DNA of 64,000 nucleotides from Planctomycetota bacterium (GTDB lineage Bacteria > Planctomycetota > UBA1135 > GCA-002686595): positions 338,419 to 402,418 of the forward strand of contig DUCM01000005.1 in NCBI GenBank assembly GCA_012959785.1, given 5' to 3'. Under the pieces are notes generated by a model, which had not been told where the DNA came from, did no database searches, and saw nothing but the letters and a program-made list of their open reading frames with translations. Below, piece by piece: positions 29,644 to 38,688 of this stretch (within the stretch, counting starts at the first letter, position 1; every line of letters begins with the position of its first letter). Position numbers and translations under genes: made by a program.

Positions 29644-30696
29644 ATGGAGAAGCCGGCGCGCGTACTGCTGGCCCTGGCGTGCTGTTGCGTGCTGCTGGCA
29701 GGCTGCGCGGCGCCCCCCAAGGGACCCGCAGCCGCAAACCCCGGCGCACCGGCCTGGTTGGGCGCTCCCCCGGGTTGGGGCCGACTGGAATGGATCGAAT
29801 CCTGGCTGGCAGGTGCGGCGGCGGGCTTTTCCGACTACTGGCAGGTGCAGGGCCACCTGGCCCTGGCCGAAGGTCGTCTGGCCTATGCGGGAAATGACGC
29901 CACGGCGCTCCAACGGCGTGCCCGCAGCCGATCGGCCCGGATCGGCTTTCAAACCGTTCTCGAACATCCCGGCGCGAGCGACGACCAACTCCTGCAGGCC
30001 CGCCACGGCCTCAAGGCGTTGGCGCTGTTCAGCCCCCCTGCTGACTCTCAGACCGGCGGCGAGGTCACAGCCTCGAACGCCAGCTACCTGCCGCGCTCGA
30101 GTTGGCGCGCTTCAAGGCCGGCGCCCAGTCGCTTGACCCGCAACTCTGGACCCTACACGCGCATCACCGTGCACCACACGGCGGACGTTCCCGGCGCGCT
30201 CTTCAACGGCAGCTTCTCCGACTCCACGTCCACCGTCCGACGCGTCCAGGGCGAACACATGGACGGTCGCGGCTACGGCGACATCGGCTACCACTTCATG
30301 ATCGACGCAGCGGGCCGCTGTTTTGCAGGTCGCGATCTCGTCTACCAGGGAGCCCACGCTGGCGGCGTGCGCAACCGTCAAAACATCGGCGTGTGCCTCT
30401 TGGGCAACTTCGAACACGGTCGGCCCTCGCCGCGGGCCTTGGCAGCCCTCGACAAAATCCTGGCCGAGTTGCGCGGCCGACACCGCATCCCGCGCAAGGG
30501 CGTCGTCTGCCACCGCGAACTCAAGTCCACGGTCTGCCCCGGCGCCCATCTGGCCGCTTGGACTCGGCGCTACCGCCGCGCCGGCCCCAAGTTGGCCAAT
30601 CTGACCGGCGGCCAGGTGCGCCTGCAAACCGCTTCGGGCTCGGCCCGCGGCAATGCAGGGCGCGCGCTCTCGCTCGATCCAACGAGCGTTCGTTAG
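29644..30696 (+). CDS. Lipoprotein N-acetylmuramoyl-L-alanine amidase (amidase_2/PGRP fold)
   Basis: 350 aa from the ATG at 29644; GAGG sits six bases upstream. Another ATG at 29632 is possible. Lipoprotein signal with ARVLLALACCCVLLAGC. The C-terminal amidase domain starts with RITVHHTAD (first zinc His), then YGDIGYHFMIDAAGRCFAGR, GAHAGG and NIGVCLLGNFE, and ends with the second zinc motif VVCHRELKSTVCPG. Cleaves the amide bond between MurNAc and the stem peptide in peptidoglycan. A helical region of about 120 residues precedes the enzyme domain. Converges with uppP (7-base gap). Confidence 0.92.
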   Translation: MEKPARVLLALACCCVLLAGCAAPPKGPAAANPGAPAWLGAPPGWGRLEWIESWLAGAAAGFSDYWQVQGHLALAEGRLAYAGNDATALQRRARSRSARIGFQTVLEHPGASDDQLLQARHGLKALALFSPPADSQTGGEVTASNASYLPRSSWRASRPAPSRLTRNSGPYTRITVHHTADVPGALFNGSFSDSTSTVRRVQGEHMDGRGYGDIGYHFMIDAAGRCFAGRDLVYQGAHAGGVRNRQNIGVCLLGNFEHGRPSPRALAALDKILAELRGRHRIPRKGVVCHRELKSTVCPGAHLAAWTRRYRRAGPKLANLTGGQVRLQTASGSARGNAGRALSLDPTSVR

Positions 30697-30703
30697 CGCG
30701 CGC

Positions 30704-31522
30704 TCACAGGACGCCCTGTACCAAGAGCGCCGCCACCACCAGAGCCAGGGCTATTCGGTACCAGCCGAAGATCTGCAAGCCATGTTCCGAGAGCCAGCTC
30801 ACCATCAGGCGCACAGACACCACCGCAGCCGCCCAGGCCGCCAGGGTGCCGAGGACGAGCGCTAGAGGGCCGTAGCTCTGCATCATCTGGGGTCCAGCAT
30901 CGAAGCCCTTGTAAGCCGTGGCGGCAAGCAGGGTCACGACTCCCAGCAGAAAGGAGAATTCCACCGCGGCGGAGAGCGAGAGGCCCACGAGAAGTCCCCC
31001 TACGATGGTCACGAGGCTGCGGCTCGTTCCCGGCCAGAGGGCCAGGCACTGGCAGAGGCCGATGACAAGGGCGCCGCGCAGGCCCAGCTCCACCAGACTC
31101 GCGCCGCTCTCGGATCCCCGTCCCCGCTGCCAGCGGGCCACGGCCAGGATCCCAAGGCCCCCCACCAGCCAGGCGCCCACCACGGGGGGCAAGCCAAAGA
31201 GCAAATCGTCGATGGCGTCCGCCGCCAGGAGTCCCACGCAAGCCGCGGGCAAGAAAGCCACCACCACAGCCAGGGCCAGGCGCGCGCCGTCGGCATCGCG
31301 GCCCATGATGCCGCGCAACATCTCTCGCAGGCGACCGGCGTAAAGCCCAAGGACGGCCACGATGGCACCGGCCTGGATGCAGATCGCGTAGGCGTTGGCC
31401 GCCCCACCTTCCTCGATGCCGAGGGCGCGTTGGGCCAGGATCAAATGACCGGTGGAACTCACGGGAAGGTATTCGGTGAATCCCTCTACCACACCCAAAA
31501 ACACAGCTTGCCACCATTCCAT
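30704..31522 (-). CDS. uppP: Undecaprenyl-diphosphatase
   Basis: 272 aa from the ATG at 31522 (MEWWQAVFLGVVEGFTEYLP), the normal length. About eight membrane helices. The two family motifs are present: EGFTEYLPVSSTGHL at the N-terminus and PGTSRSLVTIVGG in the middle, holding the catalytic Glu, Ser and Arg. Recycles undecaprenyl diphosphate to the monophosphate carrier used for peptidoglycan and surface polymers; overexpression gives bacitracin resistance in other bacteria. It follows ald by 16 bases, so the two may be co-transcribed although functionally unrelated. Confidence 0.95.
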   Translation of the reverse strand: MEWWQAVFLGVVEGFTEYLPVSSTGHLILAQRALGIEEGGAANAYAICIQAGAIVAVLGLYAGRLREMLRGIMGRDADGARLALAVVVAFLPAACVGLLAADAIDDLLFGLPPVVGAWLVGGLGILAVARWQRGRGSESGASLVELGLRGALVIGLCQCLALWPGTSRSLVTIVGGLLVGLSLSAAVEFSFLLGVVTLLAATAYKGFDAGPQMMQSYGPLALVLGTLAAWAAAVVSVRLMVSWLSEHGLQIFGWYRIALALVVAALLVQGVL

Positions 31523-31538
31523 GGAAGTCCTCGGTGCC

Positions 31539-32660
31539 TCAGTCGATGAGGCTTGCGGCTTCCGCGGCGGGCGTCCAATCCATCTCAAATGCGCTTGCCA
31601 CGGGCTCGCAGGTGAGCTTGCCGGCCACGGTGTTGGCCGCGCTCGAAAGCGCCGAGCTGTTCAAAATCGCGCCGCGAGGGCCGAGCCCAGCGAGCTCCAA
31701 GGTGTAGGGCAGGGTCGCGTTGCAGAGGGCGAAGGTGCTCGTGCGGGGCACGGCGCCGGGCATATTGGCCACGCAGTAGTGCAGTACGCCGTCCACCACA
31801 AAGGTCGGATCGGCGTGGGTCGTGGGCTTGCAGGTCTCAATGCAGCCGCCCTGGTCCACGGCCACATCCACAATCACCGAGCCCTTTTTCATGAGCGCCA
31901 GGTCCTCGCGGCGGATCAACTTGGGTGCGGCGGCGCCGGGGATCAACACCGCGCCGATGACGAGATCCACCTCGGACAGAAGTTCACAGAGAGCATGGCG
32001 ACTCGAGTATTGGGTGGTGCAGTTGGGCGGCAGCATCTCGTCGAGGTAGCGCATACGGTCGAGGGAGACATCGAGGATGGTCACATCGGCGCCGAGGCCC
32101 GCGGCCATGCGCGCCGCCTGGGTGCCCACCACTCCCCCGCCGAGAATCAAGACTCGCGCCGGTCGCACACCGGGCACACCACCGAGCAAGGCTCCCAAAC
32201 CGCCGTTGTGTCTTTCGAGGCAATGGGCACCGGCCTGGATCGACATGCGCCCGGCGACTTCGCTCATGGGAGTCAGGAGCGGCAACTGTCCTGCAACCTC
32301 GAGAGTTTCGTAGGCGAAGCAATGGGCTCTTGAGCTCATCATGGCTTCAGTCAACTCGCGGTCCGCTGCGAGGTGAAAGTAGGTGAAAAGAGTCTGCCCG
32401 GCACGGATCATGGGCCACTCCACTGCCAGGGGTTCCTTGACCTTGAGGATCAGGTCACTGCCACCGAAGACCTCAGCCGCGTCTGCGCCGATCTGCGCCC
32501 CGGCCGCGGTGTAATCGGCATCGGATTGCCCACTGCCCACCCCGGCCATGGTCTCCACCAGCACCTGATGGCCGGCGGCCGTGAGGCTATCCGCCCCCGC
32601 GGGGGTCAGAGCAACACGGTTCTCGTGAACCTTGATTTCTTTGGCAACACCTATCTTCAA
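31539..32660 (-). CDS. ald: Alanine dehydrogenase
   Basis: 373 aa from a TTG start at 32660, chosen because family members begin with M-K-I-G-V-P-K-E and this start gives [20 protein letters not shown], with GAGGA about seven bases upstream. An ATG at 32720 would add 20 residues. NAD-binding [20 protein letters not shown], the catalytic His in THADPTF-like context and the Lys of KVKEP are visible, and the C-terminus has the family's [21 protein letters not shown] segment. Interconverts L-alanine and pyruvate with NADH and ammonia. Divergent from tRNA-Val; uppP follows it. Confidence 0.93.
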   Translation of the reverse strand: MKIGVAKEIKVHENRVALTPAGADSLTAAGHQVLVETMAGVGSGQSDADYTAAGAQIGADAAEVFGGSDLILKVKEPLAVEWPMIRAGQTLFTYFHLAADRELTEAMMSSRAHCFAYETLEVAGQLPLLTPMSEVAGRMSIQAGAHCLERHNGGLGALLGGVPGVRPARVLILGGGVVGTQAARMAAGLGADVTILDVSLDRMRYLDEMLPPNCTTQYSSRHALCELLSEVDLVIGAVLIPGAAAPKLIRREDLALMKKGSVIVDVAVDQGGCIETCKPTTHADPTFVVDGVLHYCVANMPGAVPRTSTFALCNATLPYTLELAGLGPRGAILNSSALSSAANTVAGKLTCEPVASAFEMDWTPAAEAASLID

Positions 32661-32938
32661 GGGAAGAATCCTCTGCGCGGGGTCTTGGGGAAATGCTGGG
32701 CCGGGATCGGAGGGATCCATCGAAGCCAATCCTTGCAGCTCCGGGCCTCGAGGGGCGCGAGATTCTATGCCGCGGAACACCCGGGGGAGAAGGGTAGCGC
32801 CGGAGAAAGCCCCAAGGCGCATTCCCTTCGGGTTCGGGCTTTGCACACAGAGCCCCGGTCCCTATGATCTCGCGGACCTTCTGGAGCGGGCCGACAGGAT
32901 ATCGGGGCCCAGAAGAGACCCTGCAGCCACAAGGCACC

Positions 32939-33014
32939 GGGCGATTAGCTCAGCTGGTAGAGCGCCTCGTTGACATCGAGGAGGTCGTTGGTTCAAGTCC
33001 AATATCGCCCACCA
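32939..33014 (+). tRNA. tRNA-Val (anticodon GAC)
   Basis: 76 bases with encoded CCA. The acceptor stem gggcgat (32939-32945) pairs fully with atcgccc (33004-33010). The D-arm has agctcagctggtagagc. The anticodon stem cctcg/cgagg encloses loop ttGACat, and the T-arm has ggttcaagtcc. Anticodon GAC reads the valine codons GTC and GTT. Confidence 0.97.
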
Positions 33015-33031
33015 TTCCCCCCCTCAGGCGG

Positions 33032-33060
33032 TCCCCCGGAGTCCCTTGGCCCTCGGGGGG
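33032..33060 (+). terminator. Possible hairpin terminator after tRNA-Val
   Basis: tcccccg (33032-33038) can pair with cgggggg (33054-33060, one G-T pair), 18 bases after the tRNA end, with a 15-base loop. It lies between the tRNA and the convergent GH127-like gene, so it could serve both. No T-run follows. Confidence 0.35.
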
Positions 33061-33080
33061 AGAGAGCGGAAGGGCGCGCG

Positions 33081-35078
33081 CTACTCCTCCTCCGGAGCGG
33101 GAGGTAGAGCTACTTCGGCCGTGGCGGCCAACCAGACGGCCATGGAGCCCGGGGTGCGATTGCCCCAACGGGCGTAGGGCACGGCGCGCAGAAGTTGGGG
33201 CACGGAGGGCAGAGCTGACTCGCTGGCCGCTTCCAGAGGCACGCCAGCCTGCTCGGCATCCGTGGGCACCTGCTCGCCGTCCGCGGCGAGGGGTACAGCC
33301 CCGCGCGGCACCCGGCGCTGGCCCTGGGCCTCGATGATGTGCACGCCTCCGAGGAGCGCTCCCTCCCAACGGCATTCGAGCTTGCCCGTGGCCGGCAAGA
33401 AAGCTTGAGCAAGGGGCACGCCACAATCTTGCTCCTCGAAACAATAGATCTCCGGTCCGCGGCCCAAGGCCACGAGACCCTCGCGGGAAACTCGCCGGGG
33501 CGCAGTCACCCGCCGCGGCAGCATGGGGAACTGGATCGTGAAGGTGTCGCCCGCAATCCACTCGCGTTCGAACTCCAGCCAGGTGCCGCGGTCGTGGCCG
33601 TGGCTGACGCGCACCTCGTGGAGCACATCGTTGACGCCCAGAGTCACAGCCTCGGAACACCAACCGGGCACGCGCACGCAGAGGGTGAACGACAAGCGGC
33701 GCGCCGGCTCGAACTCCAGTTGAACGAAACCGCTCTCCGGGTAATCGGTTTCCATGACCAACTCCAGGTCTCCCCCTGCGAGGGAGATGGTTGCCGATGA
33801 AGCTATGTACTGGTTCAAGTACACGCGGTCCTCGGTGTGGGCGTAAACCAAAGTGTCCAGCGAGGCCAGACAGCGGGCCACGGCGCCCACCGAGGACAGC
33901 TCTTCGAGAATCGGCTGCCGCTGCCACTCGCCGCCGGAGACGAGGGGGTTGCGTTGCGAACAACTCGTGCCGTCGAGGCTGAGTCCCGCGATGAGTGAAT
34001 TGTAAAGCACGAGTTCCACGAGGTCAGCCCCCACGGCGTGGCCGGTGGCCAGGAGCAGGCTCTGGTTCAGGTCCAAGAACCCCGCCGCCGCCGCGCTGGA
34101 ACAGTAGGCCGTCTCCAACGGCAGGTCGTAGGCCGAGCCAAAGCTGCCTCTAGGGCCGCGGCTCCCCACCCCGCCGGTGATGTACATCTTGCGCCCCGCG
34201 ATGTCGTCCCAGATGGTCTGGGCCGAGTCCCAGAAGTCCTCGTAACCCCGGGTGCGCGCCACCTCGGCCACGGCGCCGTAGAGCGCCAGCCCGCCCTCGG
34301 CGAAGCCCACGGCCAGGCGCTCCTCCAGAATCCGCATCTCGTCCTGCAACTCGCCGCCGTAGCGTTTCTTGCGCCGGGCGTCGCCCCGAGCCTCGATGAA
34401 GTAGAGCGCCAGGTCGGCCCAGTGTTCGTCGCCGGTGGCGTCGGCGAGTTTTACGAGGGCGCCCTCGATGGAACTGCGCCCCGGCGGATCGGCGATTTTT
34501 CCTGGACCGAATTTTCCTGCCACTTCGCGGGCCGCGGCGAGGCCGACTTCAAAGAGTCGCGCCTCTCCCGTCGTCCGCCGCCAGGCCAGTCCGGCCCGGA
34601 TCAACCGTCCAGTGGAATACAACTCGAGGCTGCCCTGCAGTTCCCGGTAGCGTCGTTTGGGTCGCAGAAGCTGCATGCAGGTGTTCAGGTAACCGTCCTC
34701 GCCTTGGGCCGCGGCGATCTCCTCGATCAGCGCCGAAACCTGGGACCGGAGCCCCGGGTCGGGATGGCTGTCGAGGGTCAAGGCCGCCGCTTCGATCCAG
34801 CCATAGACCTCGCCGTCCGCCTCGGGCCGCCCGTTGTGCTGCCCCTCGGCCCCAGCCGCCACGCGGAAGTTCGCCAGGTAGCCCATCGCTTCGAGATGAC
34901 TGTAGAGCGCGGGCAAGCTGCGTTGCTGCACAAGTCGCACGCGTTCCCACCAGAACTCAGGCGCCAACTGCACCTGCTCCACGCTCTCCAACCCGTACCC
35001 CTCACCCCCCGGCGGCGCCCCCGCAGCGCTTGCCGCAAAACCCAGCCACGCGATGGCAATGAGAGTCTGCATGACCAA
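33081..35078 (-). CDS. GH127/DUF1680-fold protein lacking the catalytic residues
   Basis: 665 aa, normal family length. Signal peptide VMQTLIAIAWLGFAASAAGA, so exported. The (alpha/alpha)6-barrel pattern of beta-L-arabinofuranosidases is clear: EFWWERVRLVQQRSLP, GQHNGRPEADGEVYGWIEAA, QGEDGYLNTCMQ, KMYITGGVGSRG and AYDLPLETAY. By hand alignment to HypBA1 the key residues are changed: Glu322 aligns with Gly311, Glu338 with Ser327, Cys340 with Ala329, and the Cys417-Cys418 pair with Ser395-Ser396. It therefore probably does not work as a zinc-cysteine arabinofuranosidase; it may be a binding protein or use another mechanism. The frame is intact, so it is not an ordinary pseudogene. Divergent from the M18 gene (16 bases). 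Confidence 0.85.
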   Translation of the reverse strand: MVMQTLIAIAWLGFAASAAGAPPGGEGYGLESVEQVQLAPEFWWERVRLVQQRSLPALYSHLEAMGYLANFRVAAGAEGQHNGRPEADGEVYGWIEAAALTLDSHPDPGLRSQVSALIEEIAAAQGEDGYLNTCMQLLRPKRRYRELQGSLELYSTGRLIRAGLAWRRTTGEARLFEVGLAAAREVAGKFGPGKIADPPGRSSIEGALVKLADATGDEHWADLALYFIEARGDARRKKRYGGELQDEMRILEERLAVGFAEGGLALYGAVAEVARTRGYEDFWDSAQTIWDDIAGRKMYITGGVGSRGPRGSFGSAYDLPLETAYCSSAAAAGFLDLNQSLLLATGHAVGADLVELVLYNSLIAGLSLDGTSCSQRNPLVSGGEWQRQPILEELSSVGAVARCLASLDTLVYAHTEDRVYLNQYIASSATISLAGGDLELVMETDYPESGFVQLEFEPARRLSFTLCVRVPGWCSEAVTLGVNDVLHEVRVSHGHDRGTWLEFEREWIAGDTFTIQFPMLPRRVTAPRRVSREGLVALGRGPEIYCFEEQDCGVPLAQAFLPATGKLECRWEGALLGGVHIIEAQGQRRVPRGAVPLAADGEQVPTDAEQAGVPLEAASESALPSVPQLLRAVPYARWGNRTPGSMAVWLAATAEVALPPAPEEE

Positions 35079-35094
35079 ATGCTAGCATCTGGCC

Positions 35095-36393
35095 ATGAGC
35101 AACCCCGCCCTCGCTTTCGTCTCGCGCATGAACGAGTTCATCGACGCCTCGCCCTCGCCCTATCACGCCTGCAATAGCGCAGCGGAAATGCTCGCGGCGG
35201 CGGGTTTCAAGCAGCTAGCGGAGCAGGATGGATGGGAGGCTGCTCCAGGGGCCTGGTATGTGCGCCGCGGCGGAAGCTTGGTGGCCTGGGTCCTCGCGCC
35301 GGGCCAGGATAGCTGCGCCGGCTTTCGCATCCTGGGAGCTCACAGCGATAGTCCCAACCTGCGTCTGAAACCCAAACCGGATCGCCGCCGCTCTGGCTGT
35401 TTGCAACTGGGCGTTGAAGTCTACGGCGGGGTGCTTTTGAACTCCTGGATCGACCGCGACCTGGGGCTCTCGGGGCGCGTGCAGGTGCGCGGCGAAGACG
35501 GACCGCGAGAACTCCTCTTCCTCGCCAATAGGCCCCTGCTCAAGATCCCCCAACTCGCCATCCATCTCGACCGCGAGATCAGGCAGAAGGGACTCAAGCT
35601 CGACAAGCAGGCGCACATGTCCCCCATCTGGAACCTGACCGATGGCTCGGAGTCGGGTTTCTTGGAGTGGCTCGGGACAGAACTCGATCTCGACCCCGCG
35701 GATATTTTGGCCTGGGACGCCATGCTCCACGACACCCAACCCGCGGCGCTCTTCGGCCAACACGACGAATTCGTGAGCGCCGCGCGCCTGGACAATCTGT
35801 GCTCGTCCTTCTGCGCCCTGGCCGCCCTGACCGAAGTCCACCAGGGTGAAAACCGTCTCGCCAAGGTGCCGGTGGTGACCCTTTTCGACCACGAAGAAGT
35901 CGGCAGCGGTTCCGCGGCCGGTGCGGCTAGCCCACTCCTCGGCGACCTGCTTGAGCGCAGCGTCCTGGCCCGTGGAGGCTCACGGGAGGACTACCACCGG
36001 GCCCTGGCCGACTCGCTCTGTGTTTCCATCGACATGGCCCACGCCACCCACCCCAACTACGCCGAGCGCCACGACCCCGAACACTCCCTGTTCATGAACC
36101 AGGGCCCTGTGATCAAGATCAACGCCAACATGTGCTACGCCAGCGAGAGCGAGACCGTGGCGCGCTTTCAACTGGCCTGTGAGCGGGCCGCTGTGCCCTT
36201 TCAGAAGTGGGTCATGCGCAGCGATCTCGCCTGCGGTTCGACCATCGGACCGGTTACCGCCCAGAAACTGGGGCTGGCCACGGTGGATGTGGGCAACCCC
36301 CAGTGGGCCATGCACTCGGCGCGCGAGACTTGCGGCAGCCAGGATCCCTACTTTTTGACCGCGGCCCTCATGGAAGTCCTGCGCGAACGGTAG
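35095..36393 (+). CDS. M18-family aminopeptidase
   Basis: 432 aa, normal length for bacterial ApeB-type enzymes. It starts MSNPALAFVSRMNEFIDASP and has SPYHACNSAAEML, typical of the family. Metal and catalytic motifs: GAHSDSPNLRLKP (His, Asp), LFDHEEVGSGSAAGA (catalytic Glu pair), SIDMAHATHPNYAERHDPEH and GSTIGPVTA near the C-terminus. A cytoplasmic dizinc aminopeptidase preferring acidic or neutral N-terminal residues in known relatives. Nine bases upstream of apaG, so probably one operon apaG-M28 follows. Confidence 0.94.
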   Translation: MSNPALAFVSRMNEFIDASPSPYHACNSAAEMLAAAGFKQLAEQDGWEAAPGAWYVRRGGSLVAWVLAPGQDSCAGFRILGAHSDSPNLRLKPKPDRRRSGCLQLGVEVYGGVLLNSWIDRDLGLSGRVQVRGEDGPRELLFLANRPLLKIPQLAIHLDREIRQKGLKLDKQAHMSPIWNLTDGSESGFLEWLGTELDLDPADILAWDAMLHDTQPAALFGQHDEFVSAARLDNLCSSFCALAALTEVHQGENRLAKVPVVTLFDHEEVGSGSAAGAASPLLGDLLERSVLARGGSREDYHRALADSLCVSIDMAHATHPNYAERHDPEHSLFMNQGPVIKINANMCYASESETVARFQLACERAAVPFQKWVMRSDLACGSTIGPVTAQKLGLATVDVGNPQWAMHSARETCGSQDPYFLTAALMEVLRER

Positions 36394-36402
36394 AATGACA
36401 CC

Positions 36403-36828
36403 ATGATCGAGAGCGAAGAGGACGAGCACAAGGGCCATTCCGATGTGACCAGCAAAGGCATCCGCATCCGTGTGGGAGCCCAATATCTGCCCGAGCGGTC
36501 GGACCCTGACCACAAGAAATACACCTTCGCATACAAGGTGCGCATGACCAATTTGGGCGACGAACGCGCCCAGTTGCTTACCCGCCACTGGATCATCCTC
36601 GACGCCCACAACGAGCGCCGCGAAGTCCACGGTGAGGGCGTGGTGGGTGAACAACCCCGCCTCGAGCCGGGTGAGAGCTTCGAGTATGTCAGCGGCTGCC
36701 AAATGCCCACCGAGTGGGGCACCATGGAGGGCTCCTACCAGTGGCTGCGCGACGACGGCGATGTTTTCGAGACCAAGATCGGGCGTTTTTTCCTGGTGCC
36801 CAAGGCAGCACCCATCGGAGCCCCTTGA
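36403..36828 (+). CDS. apaG: ApaG-domain protein
   Basis: 141 aa. Immunoglobulin-like ApaG fold with FAYKVRMTNLGDERAQLLTR, HWIILDAHNERREVHGEGVV, GEQPRLEPGESFEYVSGC and the end MEGSYQWLRDDGDVFETKIG. In enterobacteria ApaG is linked to Co2+/Mg2+ resistance, but the molecular role is unclear. It lies nine bases after the M18 aminopeptidase gene, and its stop overlaps the TTG start of the M28 gene by four bases. Confidence 0.93.
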   Translation: MIESEEDEHKGHSDVTSKGIRIRVGAQYLPERSDPDHKKYTFAYKVRMTNLGDERAQLLTRHWIILDAHNERREVHGEGVVGEQPRLEPGESFEYVSGCQMPTEWGTMEGSYQWLRDDGDVFETKIGRFFLVPKAAPIGAP

Positions 36829-38351
36829 GCGGGACGCGCCGGCGGACCCTCGCGGCTACGTTGATGGGTCTGGGCCTTTGTTGCGCCCAGGCACGAGCTC
36901 AAGAAAACAGAGCGCAAGCACCGCCCGCGAAACCATCGGCGGCCTTGCAGCGCGCCCTCGACAGCGTCTCCCCGGGTTCCATCGCCGCCGACCTGCGCTT
37001 CTTGGCCAGCGACGCCCTGCGCGGCCGCAACACACCCAGCCCGGAACTCAAACTCGCCGCGCTCTACCTGCAAAACCGCGTGCAGCGCTTGGGTCTTGCA
37101 CCGGGCGCCGAAGGTGGCTGGCTGTACGACTACCCGCTTTTTCGCCCCCACTTCGATGTTGAACAGTCGTTTTTGAAAGCCAGCGGCCCCGCCGGCGATG
37201 TGGATTTTGCCTTTGGCCGCGACTACTTCCTTCAACGGGCCACGCACCTCTTCGATGTGGATCTCAATGCACCCTTGGTCAGCGTGGGCAACGGCTCGAA
37301 AAAGGACTTTGAGGCCCTCGCCTCGGAGGGCGGCGTCCTCCAGGGCGGCGTCCTCCAGGGCAATTGGGCCCTCTTGGCCCACGGCGGCCGTCCCTTGGGG
37401 CCCGTTTTGCGGCGGGCCGAAGCGGCGGGAGCCCGCGGGCTCGTGGCCACGCCCCGGGCGGACTACTCCCGGACGCCCTACGCGGAAAAATATGCCAAGC
37501 AAACGGCCTTCCTGTTGGTGGGCCGCGCCACGCCCAACGCCTTTGAACCGAAGGTCCTCCTGCCTCAGGTGATGCTCACCGAAGGCTCCGCAGAGAGGCT
37601 CTTGCGCGCCGCGGGTCGGGCTGTGGACGGGGGTTTTCCCGCAGCCGGGGAGGTCCTCGACCTCTCGCTCCACGAAGTCCGCCGGCGGCTCACGCCCATG
37701 GAGCCCGTGCACAATGTATGTGCCTTCTGGCCCGGCAGCCACGAGACCCTGGCCCGCGAAGTGATGATCGTGTCGGCCCACTACGACCATGTGGGCGAAC
37801 GAGGCGGAGAAATCTTCAACGGCGCCGATGACAACGCTTCGGGCACTTCGGGACTCCTCGCCCTGGCCGAGGCCCTCGTGGCGGGCGGTCCCTTGCAGCG
37901 CTCGGTGTTGCTGCTGTGGGTCTCGGGGGAGGAGAAGAACCTTTGGGGCTCGGCGGCCTGGACCCGCGACCCGTGGCTGCCCGAGGGCTGTCGCGCCGTG
38001 CTCGACATCAACATCGACATGATTGGGCGCAACGCTCCAGAGGAACTCTACATCACCCCCAGCCGCGAGCACTCGAACTTCAACGAGGTGGCACGCCTGG
38101 CCTACGAGCTCTCCCACCTCGAAGGTTTCCCCGAACTCCAGAGCCAGGATGAGTACTGGCGCCGCTCGGACCACATGAACTTCCACGACGAGCTCGGGAT
38201 CCCCGTAGTCTTCCTGTCCTCCGGCGACCACCCCGACTACCACGAGCCGAGCGACACCGCCGACCTGATCGAGTACGAAAAGCTCAGCCGCACCGTGCGC
38301 CTCGTCCTGCGCATGCTCGACTCCCTGCAAGCCGCGCCTCTTTCGCCGTAG
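36825..38351 (+). CDS. Exported M28-family zinc peptidase
   Basis: 508 aa from the TTG at 36825, which forms a TTGA overlap with the apaG stop and gives a basic signal peptide (SGTRRRTLAATLMGLGLCC, then AQARAQ). The ATG at 36864 would leave the signal without its arginines. Peptidase core: VSAHYDHVGERG (zinc His), NGADDNASGTSG (bridging Asp), WVSGEEKNLWGS (catalytic and zinc Glu), DINIDMIGRN (Asp) and the last His in DHPDYHEPSDT. A PA-like insert lies between about residues 130 and 280. Predicted periplasmic or secreted aminopeptidase. A 15-base in-frame tandem duplication at 37332-37361 repeats GVLQG. Confidence 0.9.
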   Translation: MSGTRRRTLAATLMGLGLCCAQARAQENRAQAPPAKPSAALQRALDSVSPGSIAADLRFLASDALRGRNTPSPELKLAALYLQNRVQRLGLAPGAEGGWLYDYPLFRPHFDVEQSFLKASGPAGDVDFAFGRDYFLQRATHLFDVDLNAPLVSVGNGSKKDFEALASEGGVLQGGVLQGNWALLAHGGRPLGPVLRRAEAAGARGLVATPRADYSRTPYAEKYAKQTAFLLVGRATPNAFEPKVLLPQVMLTEGSAERLLRAAGRAVDGGFPAAGEVLDLSLHEVRRRLTPMEPVHNVCAFWPGSHETLAREVMIVSAHYDHVGERGGEIFNGADDNASGTSGLLALAEALVAGGPLQRSVLLLWVSGEEKNLWGSAAWTRDPWLPEGCRAVLDINIDMIGRNAPEELYITPSREHSNFNEVARLAYELSHLEGFPELQSQDEYWRRSDHMNFHDELGIPVVFLSSGDHPDYHEPSDTADLIEYEKLSRTVRLVLRMLDSLQAAPLSP

Positions 38352-38688
38352 GGCAGCGAGCGCTCGAGCGTTTCGACGGGCCATGCGGGCGCAGCTCTGC
38401 ATCGAACCTGGAAAGTACGGGCTTGTTGGCATTCCCCTCGAAAAGAGACGACCCGGGGTAGAGACAGAAGTGCGAGTGATACTGCGTGTGTCGGGAGTTT
38501 CTGTTTCAAACCTCCATACGACGCACTTGCGTCTACCTCGTCATGGATAATCCGGGCTAGCCAAGTGCAAGCGGGGTTGACCTGACGGTAAGTCTGGCCA
38601 TTTGGGATGGCGTTCGTACTTGGGCACGGGGCCGGGTTAGGATGCGGGGCTTCCAAGCACAGCTCCAACCTCATTCGAACTGCCCTCG
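38352..38688. other. Intergenic region before oligopeptidase A
   Basis: 337 bases between two plus-strand genes, with visibly lower GC than its neighbours. No convincing gene. A TTGACC near 38576 could be a -35 element but lacks a good -10. It also holds the 19-base motif shared with 55376-55394 (see findings). Confidence 0.45.

Noticed and set aside
36735..38432. 565-codon open frame on the minus strand
   Set aside because: Antisense to the M28 peptidase gene; no recognisable domain.
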